This document shows positions 7,805-15,017 of a stretch of 25,934 nucleotides of DNA, piece after piece. Where the stretch lies: contig CAMFLJ010000009.1 of assembly GCA_945957335.1 (NCBI GenBank), forward strand, positions 1 through 25,934, given 5' to 3'. The notes beneath the pieces are model-generated. The model had not been told where the DNA came from. It saw only the letters and a program-made list of their open reading frames with translations, and made no database searches. The first letter of the stretch is position 1. The number at the start of each line of letters is the position of its first letter. The position numbers and the translations under genes are program-made. This DNA is from an uncultured Actinomycetes bacterium (lineage in GTDB: Bacteria > Actinomycetota > Acidimicrobiia > Acidimicrobiales > Acidimicrobilacustridaceae).

Positions 7805-8605
7805 CTACGCGGCCGGGTCGACCGGCGGCACACGCCCCCGGTCGGTGGCCGGGATCGGCGTGCCCCGACCGTCACGTTCTGTCGGTCGCGGGCTCATGGT
7901 GATCCGGGCCTCGTGCACCGCGGGCGCGGCGTAGGTGAGGCACGAGCCGTCGGCCGGCCGGGCGTCGTCGGGCCGCTCCCATGCGTCGTGGATCACCGCC
8001 CGGCTGAGCCCGATGATCAGGCCGCGGCGCAGCACGAAGGCGGCCTCGCGGTCGTCGACGTCGAGGTGCTCGTCGATCCAGGCGGAGAAGGGCGCCCGGT
8101 CGAGGGTGAGCCCGGCAAAGCGGCCCTCGTCGAGCACGGACATGCCCGAGGTCCGCCACGTGGCCCAGTCGTCGCCGTCGCGCACGAGCGTGGCGCGCAT
8201 CTCGTCCTGCCCGACGCCGTGGAGCCAGACCTCGTAGGTGCGGTCGCCGCCCCGGAGGGCAGCGGCGGCGGCGAGCACGGCAAGGTCGACGGTGTGCACG
8301 CACTGCGTGTCGCGCCCGCCCATCCAGCGGTCGAGGTCGGCGACCTCCGCGAGGGGCACGCCGACCAGCGCGTGCAGGCCGGCCGCGCCCTGCGGGCACG
8401 TGGCCCACGGCACCCGCTGGGGCACGACCTCGACGGCCGTGACCACGGCGGTGTCGTGGTGGAGGCGGATGGCGAAGTGGTGGACGTAGTCCTCCATGGC
8501 CGCCCCGACCGACCCCTCCGACGGCCGCAGCTCGATGCGGCGCCGGTAGGGGTCGTCGGTGGGGACGAACGAGACGCCCGGGACCTTGGGCGACCCGTCG
8601 CTCAC
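7805..8605 (-). CDS. DUF2889 domain protein
   Basis: This 266-residue protein is of unknown function. The first half matches the DUF2889 pattern: an YRRRIELRP start near 20-28, VHHFAIRLHHD at about 41-51, the RVPWATCPQGA box at 64-74 and a CVHTVDLAVLAAA segment from 102. No signal peptide or membrane segment is seen. Its GTG start at 8605 overlaps the stop of the upstream amidohydrolase in a 4-nt GTGA, so the two are translationally coupled and probably work together, perhaps on the same compound or as partners. The role cannot be named from sequence. Confidence 0.85.
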   Translation of the reverse strand: MSDGSPKVPGVSFVPTDDPYRRRIELRPSEGSVGAAMEDYVHHFAIRLHHDTAVVTAVEVVPQRVPWATCPQGAAGLHALVGVPLAEVADLDRWMGGRDTQCVHTVDLAVLAAAAALRGGDRTYEVWLHGVGQDEMRATLVRDGDDWATWRTSGMSVLDEGRFAGLTLDRAPFSAWIDEHLDVDDREAAFVLRRGLIIGLSRAVIHDAWERPDDARPADGSCLTYAAPAVHEARITMSPRPTERDGRGTPIPATDRGRVPPVDPAA

Positions 8606-9795
8606 GCGGGCTGTCGCTGCACCAGCGCCTTGCAGTTGTCGTACATGATCAGCTGCTGCTCGTCGGTGGTGAACCCGGCCTCGGCGAGGTCCTTGGTGAA
8701 CGACAGCGGGTCGCGCAGGCCCTCGGTGTGGGGCCAGTCGGAGCCGAGCAGCAGGTGGTCGGCCGGCACGATGGCCCGCAGCTTGTCGAGGTCGTTCTCG
8801 TAGAACGGCGACACCCAGACGTGGCGCTGGAACTGCTCGACCGGGTCGGCCTTGAAGGGCATCGGGTTCTGGCTGTAGAGCTTCTTGAGGCGCTTCTGCA
8901 GCGGGGCCACCCAGTCGGCACCGGTCTCGACGGTGGCGAAGCGCAGCTTCGGGAACCGGTCGAGCAGGCCGTGGAGGATGATGGCGGCGAGCGTGTCGGC
9001 CACGACCTCGGGCGACAGGGCCTGGCGCAGCGGCTCGAACTTGTGGGCCTCCATGTCGGCGCCCTCGCCCCACATGGTGATGATGTTGCGGTAGGCGCTG
9101 TCGCCGCCGTGGAAGACGGTGACCACACCGGACTCCTGCACGCGGGCCCAGTAGGGGTCGAAGCGGGGGTCGGCCGGGCTCTTGTAGCCCTCGGCGGTCA
9201 TCACCGGGCCGGTGCCGATGAGCACGACGCGGGCGTCGCGCTCGAGCACCCACTCGAGCTCGGCGATGGCGTTGTCGAGGTCCGAGAGGGTCAGGTAGGG
9301 AACGCCGAAGATGCGGTCCTTGTAGGCGAAGCCCCAGTCGTCGTCGATCCACCGGTTGAAGGCGCGGAACGCGGCCTGGGCGGCGGGCAGGTCGTTGATG
9401 AGCGCCTGCTCCATGCCGACACCCAGCGTCGGGAAGAACAGCGCACCCTCGATGCGCAGCTCGTCCATCACGCCGAGGCGGACGTCGCGGTCGCGGTAGG
9501 ACGGGTCGCACGGCTCGAGCTCGCCGAAGAGGTCCTTCACGCTCGCGTTCTTCGGGTTGTTGCCGCGGAAGTACTCCTCCAGCGAGCCCGGAGCGGAGAG
9601 CTTGTCGAACGTGGGGTTCGGGATGAAGCGGTTGATCTTGCCGCCGACGAGCAGCATCTGGCGGCCGTTGACCTCGGCCCACTGCATCGCCCGCTTGGCG
9701 TACTCGGGCTCGATGTGGCGGGTGAAGGCGTCGAGCGCCTCGTAGTAGTGGTTGTCGGCGTCGAACGCCCAGTCGACCCTGAGTGCCTCGGTCAT
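8602..9795 (-). CDS. Amidohydrolase-2 family metal-dependent hydrolase
   Basis: This 397-residue TIM-barrel protein is of the amidohydrolase_2 superfamily, which includes decarboxylases and C-C or C-N hydrolases of aromatic degradation. Seen are the N-terminal metal motif FDADNHYYE (about 11-19), a VVTVFHGGD histidine strand in the middle, a second HG segment (ILHGLLDRFP) and the C-terminal LLGSDWPHTEG, whose Asp is the usual catalytic residue. The ATG start at 9795 has GGAGGGG 8 nt upstream; a far upstream ATG at 10116 would cross the divergent kinase gene. It is first in an operon with the DUF2889 and alcohol dehydrogenase genes. The substrate is unknown. A second, distant family member lies at 17398-18624. 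Confidence 0.92.
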   Translation of the reverse strand: MTEALRVDWAFDADNHYYEALDAFTRHIEPEYAKRAMQWAEVNGRQMLLVGGKINRFIPNPTFDKLSAPGSLEEYFRGNNPKNASVKDLFGELEPCDPSYRDRDVRLGVMDELRIEGALFFPTLGVGMEQALINDLPAAQAAFRAFNRWIDDDWGFAYKDRIFGVPYLTLSDLDNAIAELEWVLERDARVVLIGTGPVMTAEGYKSPADPRFDPYWARVQESGVVTVFHGGDSAYRNIITMWGEGADMEAHKFEPLRQALSPEVVADTLAAIILHGLLDRFPKLRFATVETGADWVAPLQKRLKKLYSQNPMPFKADPVEQFQRHVWVSPFYENDLDKLRAIVPADHLLLGSDWPHTEGLRDPLSFTKDLAEAGFTTDEQQLIMYDNCKALVQRQPA

Positions 9796-9867
9796 GCCTG
9801 TCCCCCTCCGGAACCGGACCGCGTCGCGGCCCTCGTGCGGCCGCCGTCCCCGTGGCGGCCTCCCGCC

Positions 9868-9897
9868 AGCGTAGAGCTGACTGGAACCCAGTTCCAA
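9868..9897 (-). promoter_or_regulatory. Promoter of amidohydrolase operon overlapping a palindromic operator
   Basis: On the minus strand TTGGAA (9897-9892) and TACGCT (9873-9868) are 18 nt apart, giving a leader of about 65 nt to the ATG at 9795. The 15-bp palindrome TGGAACCCAGTTCCA (9882-9896; 6-bp arms, 3-nt spacer) covers the -35 box and part of the spacer, where a repressor would block polymerase. It resembles the KstR box TnnAACnnGTTnnA but has one extra central base, so the regulator, perhaps TetR-like, is unknown. Confidence 0.5.
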
Positions 9898-9927
9898 CGC
9901 GGTCGGCGATGGCGGCACCGCACGATC

Positions 9928-9933
9928 TACCCT
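9928..9933 (+). promoter_or_regulatory. Candidate -10 box upstream of kinase gene
   Basis: TACCCT (TANNNT form, preceded by CACGATC) lies 43 nt before the ATG at 9977 and would give a leader of about 36 nt. No clear -35 box is seen. Confidence 0.3.
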
Positions 9934-9976
9934 GCCGCCGACCGGCCGACCGGCCCGGCGACCGTGGGGGTCCGAC

Positions 9977-11059
9977 ATGTCCGACGCCGCACCCGCGTGC
10001 GACTCACCCGACGAGCTCACACCCGAGTGGCTCACCGCCTCGCTCCACGAGGCGGGGTTCTCCGGCACCGTCACCGCCGCCGAAGTCGAGCGCATCGGCA
10101 CCGGGCAGATGGGCACGAGCTACCGCGTGACGCTCGGGTGGGACGACCCCGAGGCCGCCTACTCCGCCGGAGCGCCGGCCACCGTGGTGGCCAAGATGGC
10201 CGCCGGGCCGCCCGAGGCGCGGGCGATCATCGCCGAGGGCTACCGCAACGAGGTGGGCTTCTACCGCGAGCTGGCCCACACCCTGGCGGTGCGCACACCC
10301 CGGTGCTTCTTCGCCGCCAACACCGACGACTTCACCTGCTTCACCCTGCTGCTCGAGGACCTCGCCCCCGCCACCCCCGGCGACCAGGCCGCCGGCCTCA
10401 CCGCCGAGGAGGCGGAGCACGCGGTGGTGAACCTGGCCGGCCTCCACGGCCCGCGCTGGAACGACGAGTCGCTGCTCGACGTGCCGTGGCTCAGCCGCCA
10501 CAGCGAGGAGACCGCGAGCTTCTACGCCGACGTCCTGGCCGGCGCCATCCCCACCTTCCTCGAGCGCTTCGGCGGGTGGGTCGGGCCCGACGACCCCGCC
10601 ACCCTCGACGAGGTGCCCCGCCACCTGGCCGCGTGGCTCACGACCCGGCCCGAGCGCTTCGCCCTGATCCACGGCGACTACCGGCCCGACAACCTCATGT
10701 TCCCGGAGCACGGCGCGGGGGTCTCCGCTGTCGATTGGCAGACGCTCGGGCTCGGGCTGCCCGGCCGCGACATCGGCTACCTCCTCGCCACCAGCCTCGA
10801 GCCCGAGGTGCGCCGGGCCGAGGAGCGCCGCCTCGTCGGCCGCTACCACCAGGAGCTGCTGGCCCACGGAGTCGACGGCCACTCGCTGGAGGAGTGCTTC
10901 GACGACTACCGCTTGGGCGTCGTGCAGGGCCCGCTCATCACCGTGCTCGGGGCGGTCTACGCCAACGACCCCAACGACAAGAGCGACCAGATGTTCACGG
11001 CGATGATCACCCGCTCGCTCGCCGCCATCCGCGACCTCGACCCGTGGTCACTGCTGTGA
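9977..11059 (+). CDS. APH-fold phosphotransferase (small-molecule kinase)
   Basis: This 360-residue protein is of the aminoglycoside phosphotransferase/choline-kinase-like fold. Seen are a nucleotide lysine in VVAKMAAG (about K73), a glutamate in YRNEVGFYREL (about 92), the catalytic loop HGDYRPDN (232-239) and the metal aspartate in AVDWQTLG (D253). Members in catabolic gene neighbourhoods, such as LvaA of levulinate degradation and the APH part of ACAD10/11, phosphorylate hydroxyacyl-CoA thioesters rather than antibiotics. The neighbourhood here (BKACE, SDR, acyl-CoA dehydrogenases) makes such a role more likely than drug resistance, but this is inference. Its TGA overlaps the GTG start of the BKACE gene by 4 nt. 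It is divergent from the amidohydrolase operon. Confidence 0.9.
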   Translation: MSDAAPACDSPDELTPEWLTASLHEAGFSGTVTAAEVERIGTGQMGTSYRVTLGWDDPEAAYSAGAPATVVAKMAAGPPEARAIIAEGYRNEVGFYRELAHTLAVRTPRCFFAANTDDFTCFTLLLEDLAPATPGDQAAGLTAEEAEHAVVNLAGLHGPRWNDESLLDVPWLSRHSEETASFYADVLAGAIPTFLERFGGWVGPDDPATLDEVPRHLAAWLTTRPERFALIHGDYRPDNLMFPEHGAGVSAVDWQTLGLGLPGRDIGYLLATSLEPEVRRAEERRLVGRYHQELLAHGVDGHSLEECFDDYRLGVVQGPLITVLGAVYANDPNDKSDQMFTAMITRSLAAIRDLDPWSLL

Positions 11060-11802
11060 GCGGCTCATCCCACTTCGTCAAGGCCTGCCTCAACGGCGCG
11101 CGGCGGGTGGAGGATCACCCGGGCGTGCCCCGCTCCCCCGCCGAGCTCGCCGTCGCCGCACGCGACGCCGTCGCCGCCGGGGCATCGGCCATCCACATGC
11201 ACCCCCGCGACACCACGGGGGCGGAGAGCCTCGACGGCTCGGCGATCAGCCCCGCGGTCGCGGCGGTGAAGGCCGCGCTCGGCGACGACGTCGGGGTGGG
11301 CGTGTCGACCGGCGCCTGGTTCCTGCCCGACCCCGCCGACCGGCTGGCCGCTGTCGCCACCTGGACCGACCTGCCCGACTTCGCGTCGGTGAACATCCAC
11401 GAGGACGGCGCCGTCGACCTGGCCCGCACGCTGCTCGACATGGGCGTCGGCGTGGAGGCCGGGCTGTGGCACGCCGAGGGGGCCCGGATCCTCGTCGACA
11501 GCGGGCTCACCCACCGCTGCACCCGCCTGCTGATCGAGCCCCTCGTGCAGGACCTCTCGAGCGCGCTCGTGCTGGCCCAGGAGATCGAGCACGAGATCGC
11601 CGGGGTCGCCCCCGACGTGCCCCGCCTGCTGCACGGCTACGGCGTCACGTCGTGGCCCATCGTCGACATCGCCCTCGACCGTGGCCTGCAGACCCGCGTC
11701 GGGCTCGAGGACACCGTCGTCGGCCGCGACGGCTCGCCCGCCGCCGACAACGCCGACCTGGTGCGCCAGGCCCTCACCCAGGGCCCCCACACCCTGCGCT
11801 GA
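11056..11802 (+). CDS. Beta-keto acid cleavage enzyme (BKACE, DUF849)
   Basis: This 248-residue zinc TIM-barrel enzyme is of the family that includes 3-keto-5-aminohexanoate cleavage enzyme Kce. Family members react a beta-keto acid with acetyl-CoA to give acetoacetate and a new CoA ester. The zinc motif HMHPRD is at 47-52, with FASVNIHEDGAV mid-protein and the conserved C-terminal VGLEDTV segment. It is slightly short (about 275 is usual). The GTG start at 11056 lies in a GTGA overlap with the kinase stop and gives MSGSSHFVKACLNGAR, close to the usual family start; a GTG at 11047 is an alternative. The coupling points to a joint pathway with the kinase. The beta-keto acid used is unknown. 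Confidence 0.9.
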   Translation: MSGSSHFVKACLNGARRVEDHPGVPRSPAELAVAARDAVAAGASAIHMHPRDTTGAESLDGSAISPAVAAVKAALGDDVGVGVSTGAWFLPDPADRLAAVATWTDLPDFASVNIHEDGAVDLARTLLDMGVGVEAGLWHAEGARILVDSGLTHRCTRLLIEPLVQDLSSALVLAQEIEHEIAGVAPDVPRLLHGYGVTSWPIVDIALDRGLQTRVGLEDTVVGRDGSPAADNADLVRQALTQGPHTLR

Positions 11803-11845
11803 CCGGAGAGCAGGCCGACCGCTCGGCCTCTCGGGACGAAAACCG

Positions 11846-11895
11846 GTTCTGGCATGCGTCTTGCACCCCTAGGGGTGCAAGACGCATGCCAGAAC
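11846..11895. terminator. 50-bp perfect palindrome between convergent genes
   Basis: The arms 11846-11870 and 11871-11895 are exact reverse complements (25 bp each, centre CTAG), so a transcript from either strand would fold into a stem of about 23 bp with a tetraloop. It lies between the BKACE stop (11802) and the end of the SDR gene (11929). A bidirectional terminator is the simplest role; there is no T-run on the plus strand. It is longer and less GC-only than the other hairpins here and contains GCATGC, so it could also be a dispersed palindromic element. Confidence 0.8.
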
Positions 11896-11928
11896 GAAGG
11901 GGTGGTGGGGCCGGGTGGCCCCGGCGGG

Positions 11929-12849
11929 TCAGGCCTTGGGGAAGTTGATGCCGGTCGGCGAGACGTTGAAGACCTCGGCGGCCATGCGGGCGCCGAGCTT
12001 GGTGGCGTCCCAGGGCTTGTCGCCGCTGGCGATGACCACGCGCTCCGACCAGCCCTTCATCCAGATGATCTGGTCGTAGAGGCAGCGGATGACCTGGCCG
12101 TTGACGTACTGGGCCTCGTCGGAGGCCAGCCACGCCACGAGCGGCGAGGAGTTCTTCGGGTCCATGCGGTGGAACTCGCCCTCGGGGATGTCGTCGGGCT
12201 CGAAGGCCTCGCCGGCGCCGGGCATGGTGGCGGTGATGCGGGTGAGGCCGGCCGGGCCGACGCAGTTCACGGTGACGCCGGAGGAGGCGAGCTCCTGGGC
12301 GAGGGTGAGGGTGAGGCCGGCGATGGCGGCCTTCGCGGTGGCGTAGTTGGTCTGGCCGAAGTTGCCGCCCAGGCCCGCACCCGAGGTGGTGTTGATGATG
12401 CGGCCGTTGATCCCGGCGCCGGCCTTGGCCTGCTCGCGGAAGTACTTGGCGGCGAAGTGCGACAGCGACCAGGTGCCCCGCACGTGGACGGCCATGACGA
12501 CGTCGAAGTTCTCCGGCGTCATGTTCCAGATGGCGGCGTCGCGCACGATGCCGGCGTTGTTCACGACGATGTCGAGGCGGCCGTAGGTGTCGATGGCCTG
12601 CTGCACCATCTCGCCGCACTGCTCGTGGTTGGAGACGTCACCGAAGTTCGGGGAGGCCTCGCCGCCCTTGGCCTCGATCAGGGCGACCGTCTCGTCGGCG
12701 GCGCGGCCCGAGCCCTCGCCCGTGACGCTGCCACCGAGATCGTTCACGATGATCTTGGCGCCGTGCTTGGCCAGCTCCATGGCGTGACCCCGGCCGATGC
12801 CGTGGCCGGAGCCGGTGACGATGGCGACCTTGCCGTCGAGCATGCCCAT
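11929..12849 (-). CDS. Short-chain dehydrogenase, 3-hydroxyacyl-CoA dehydrogenase-like
   Basis: This 306-residue classical SDR has the NAD(P) motif TGSGHGIG at 12-19, NNAG at 97-100 and the catalytic set S156, Y169 and K173. NDLGGSVTGEGSG after the second strand is typical of the dehydrogenase part of multifunctional peroxisomal-type enzymes (17beta-HSD4-like), so a 3-hydroxyacyl-CoA or steroid-chain substrate is likely. The C-terminus is extended to about 306 residues, with VNGQVIRCLYDQIIWM and a tail. The ATG start at 12849 (MGMLDGKV) has AGAGGA about 10 nt upstream; ATG 12843 is possible. It is divergent from the acyl-CoA dehydrogenase series, which may share its control region. Confidence 0.92.
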   Translation of the reverse strand: MGMLDGKVAIVTGSGHGIGRGHAMELAKHGAKIIVNDLGGSVTGEGSGRAADETVALIEAKGGEASPNFGDVSNHEQCGEMVQQAIDTYGRLDIVVNNAGIVRDAAIWNMTPENFDVVMAVHVRGTWSLSHFAAKYFREQAKAGAGINGRIINTTSGAGLGGNFGQTNYATAKAAIAGLTLTLAQELASSGVTVNCVGPAGLTRITATMPGAGEAFEPDDIPEGEFHRMDPKNSSPLVAWLASDEAQYVNGQVIRCLYDQIIWMKGWSERVVIASGDKPWDATKLGARMAAEVFNVSPTGINFPKA

Positions 12850-12930
12850 GTCGTGGTGTCCTCTTTCGGTGAGCGCCGCAGCGGCGGCAGGAGCGGCGCC
12901 CGGCGTCGGATGGGCCGGGCGCGGCGAAAT

Positions 12931-12938
12931 CGTATATT
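12931..12938. promoter_or_regulatory. Divergent overlapping -10 boxes in AT-rich island
   Basis: In a 231-nt GC-rich gap the short AT-rich island CGTATATTTT stands out. On the plus strand TATATT (12933-12938) could serve the operon from 13081. On the minus strand TATACG (12936-12931) could serve the SDR gene, with a leader of about 75 nt. The hexamers overlap, so the two transcripts would compete. No good -35 boxes are visible. Nothing else was recognised in this gap. Confidence 0.4.
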
Positions 12939-13080
12939 TTCCGGGCCGGGCCCCGCGAGGCCCACGACGGCCGGGTCCCGCCTCTGCGACGTCCCGACCG
13001 AAGGGCACATCGTCGCGCGACGGGCGGCCCGATCCACATTCCGCTCGAGCCGCCCACGTGGCTCACCGAAGGGGCCCACC

Positions 13081-13818
13081 GTGAACGACCGCGTCTACAC
13101 CCACGAGTTCATCCGCATCCGCGGCGTGCACCGCCCCGACTACATGCACCACATGACCGCCAACTGGAGCCCGAACGCCCAGGAGGACCGCAACCAGCTC
13201 TGCTTCGGCGTGTGGGGCACGGTCGGCACCACGGGCACCTGGCCCCAGGTCGTGAACATGTGGGAGGAGGCGGGCTTCGACGGCCTGGCCGCCGGCCTGG
13301 GGGGCGAGCTCGTCGGCCCCGCCCTGCAGGACCCGAAGCTCCAGAAGTGGTGGAACGAGGCCGCCAACTTCCGAGAGGGGGGCTTCGACCGGGTGCTGAT
13401 CCCGGCGCCCTGGACCCGCACGATCGGTGAGCTGATCACCGACGGCGCGGGCGGCGGGGCGGTCTACGCCCACGAGACCATCCAGCTCGAGCCGGGCGGG
13501 GCCGACGACTACCTCTCGGCCGTGCGCGACGAGGCCATCGACGTGCTGGCCCCGTTCGGATGGGAGCTGGTGGGTGCCCTGAAGTCCTCGATGCACGCCG
13601 ATTCCGAGTGCATCTGCATCTGGGCGATCGACACCTGGGAGCACTGGGGCGAGTACGAGAAGGCCGTGTACGCCGACCCGAAGGTGCGGGCCTGGCGCGA
13701 CCGCCAGTGGGGCTCGAAGGGGTTCGAGCGCTTCTTGATGTGCGACGCACCCCTCTCACCGATGAAGATCGGGCGACAGCCGGCCCGGAGCGACCGCCAG
13801 GGCTGGACCGACCTGTAG
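13081..13818 (+). CDS. Unknown protein, possibly two dimeric alpha/beta-barrel repeats
   Basis: This 245-residue protein is not firmly recognised. Two segments look like NIPSNAP/EthD-type ferredoxin-like units: YTHEFIRIRGVHRPDYMHHM at the start, and residues about 125-205 with ETIQLEPGG..DYL, FGWELVGAL and WAIDTWEHWGEYEKA. A WGTVGTTGTWPQVVNMWEEAG strand lies between. No signal peptide or membrane helix is seen. The GTG start at 13081 follows GAAGGGG. It is the first gene of a series with two acyl-CoA dehydrogenase subunits (8-nt gap to the next), which suggests a role in the same acyl-CoA pathway, perhaps binding or isomerising an intermediate. No function should be assigned on this evidence. 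Confidence 0.8.
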   Translation: MNDRVYTHEFIRIRGVHRPDYMHHMTANWSPNAQEDRNQLCFGVWGTVGTTGTWPQVVNMWEEAGFDGLAAGLGGELVGPALQDPKLQKWWNEAANFREGGFDRVLIPAPWTRTIGELITDGAGGGAVYAHETIQLEPGGADDYLSAVRDEAIDVLAPFGWELVGALKSSMHADSECICIWAIDTWEHWGEYEKAVYADPKVRAWRDRQWGSKGFERFLMCDAPLSPMKIGRQPARSDRQGWTDL

Positions 13819-13826
13819 GAGATCCG

Positions 13827-15014
13827 GTGCAACTGCGCGACACCCCCGAGGAGGCCGCGTTCCGAGCCGAGCTGCGTGAGTGGCTGGCCGAGAACGTGCC
13901 CAAGCTCCCGCCCGAGCCCGACCACTCCGACTGGCCGGCCCGCCGGGCCTACGAGTCGGCGTGGCAGGCCCTGCTGTTCGAGGCCGGCTACGCAGGCATC
14001 AACTGGCCCGTCGAGGGCGGCGGCAAGGGCGCCACCCCCGGCGAGCACCTCATCTACCTCGAGGAGGCCTCGGCGGCGAAGGCCCCCGAGGTCACCGTCG
14101 GCTTCGTGGGCCAGATGCACGCCGGCCCGACGATCATCGCCGAGGGCTCGCCCGAGCAGAAGGCCCACCACCTGCGCGGCATCCTCGACGGCAGCCACGT
14201 CTGGTGCCAGGGCTTCTCCGAGCCCGAGGCCGGCTCGGACCTCGCCGGCCTGCGCACCAAGGCGGTGCGCGACGGCGACGACTACGTGGTCACCGGCCAG
14301 AAGATCTGGACCTCCAACGCCACCGTCGCCGACTACTGCGAGATGCTGGTGCGCACCGACCCGGAGGCGCCCAAGCACAAGGGCATCACCTGGCTCATCA
14401 TGCCGATGGACCTGCCCGGCATCGAGGTGCGGCCGCTCGTCACCGCCCACGGCACCGCCGAGTTCGCCGAGCTGTTCCTCGACGAGGTGCGCATCCCCGT
14501 CGCCAACCGCATCGGCGACGAGAACGACGGCTGGCGCGTCGCCAACGTCACGCTCAGCTTCGAGCGCGGCACCGGCTTCGTCGGCGAGATGCTCGACACC
14601 ACCAACCTCATGCGCGACCTCGTCGAGATCGCCAAGGTCACCCCCAAGGGCAACGGCGTTGCCTGGGACGACCCCGGCATCCGCCGCGACCTCGGCGTGC
14701 TCGCCGCCGAGCTCGACGCGCTGTGGGCCTACACCAAGCGCAACGTCTCGGCCGGGGCCAAGGGCGCCATGCCCATGGGCTCGGGCTCGGCGTTCAAGCT
14801 CAGCTACGCCGGCGTCGTGGCCCGCCTCGGCGACCTCGCCCTGCGCATCCTCGACCGGGCCTCGCTCGCCATGGACGACATCGGCGGCCAGGCCACCGGC
14901 GCCCAGGTGCACGGCCGCCTGCACGCCTTCGCGGTGTCGCTCGGCGGCGGCACCTCGCAGATCCAGCAGAACATCATCGCCGAGCGCGTGCTCGGCCTGC
15001 CCCGGGAGCGCTGA
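13827..15014 (+). CDS. Acyl-CoA dehydrogenase, FAD-binding/catalytic subunit
   Basis: This 395-residue acyl-CoA dehydrogenase removes two hydrogens alpha,beta to the CoA thioester and passes electrons to ETF. Seen are an N-terminal helical domain, the FAD-binding strand VWCQGFSEPEAGSD (125-138), GQKIWTSNA (158-166) and the start of the C-terminal helical domain with LSFERG, where E246 is a candidate catalytic base. The end, GGGTSQIQQNIIAERVLGLPR, is the usual FAD/adenine-contacting tail. The GTG start at 13827 follows AGGAG by 6-7 nt. It is paired with a shorter homologue 3 nt downstream, as in the alpha2beta2 FadE26-27 and FadE28-29 enzymes of steroid side-chain breakdown, so a bulky substrate is plausible. 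Confidence 0.94.
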   Translation: MQLRDTPEEAAFRAELREWLAENVPKLPPEPDHSDWPARRAYESAWQALLFEAGYAGINWPVEGGGKGATPGEHLIYLEEASAAKAPEVTVGFVGQMHAGPTIIAEGSPEQKAHHLRGILDGSHVWCQGFSEPEAGSDLAGLRTKAVRDGDDYVVTGQKIWTSNATVADYCEMLVRTDPEAPKHKGITWLIMPMDLPGIEVRPLVTAHGTAEFAELFLDEVRIPVANRIGDENDGWRVANVTLSFERGTGFVGEMLDTTNLMRDLVEIAKVTPKGNGVAWDDPGIRRDLGVLAAELDALWAYTKRNVSAGAKGAMPMGSGSAFKLSYAGVVARLGDLALRILDRASLAMDDIGGQATGAQVHGRLHAFAVSLGGGTSQIQQNIIAERVLGLPRER

Positions 15015-15017
15015 ACC

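Noticed and set aside
7805..9682. Minus-strand ORF of 625 codons
   Set aside because: Its first part is an out-of-frame reading of the amidohydrolase gene; only the last 266 codons, from GTG 8605, are the real DUF2889 gene.
9882..9896. KstR operator
   Set aside because: The KstR box has two bases between AAC and GTT; here there are three, so a KstR assignment is not supported.
9977..11059. Aminoglycoside resistance gene
   Set aside because: The APH fold alone does not show resistance; coupling to a BKACE and the catabolic context favour a metabolic kinase.
8728..11802. Plus-strand ORF of 1024 codons
   Set aside because: Most of it is antisense to the amidohydrolase or an out-of-frame reading of the kinase; only 11056-11802 (BKACE) is real.
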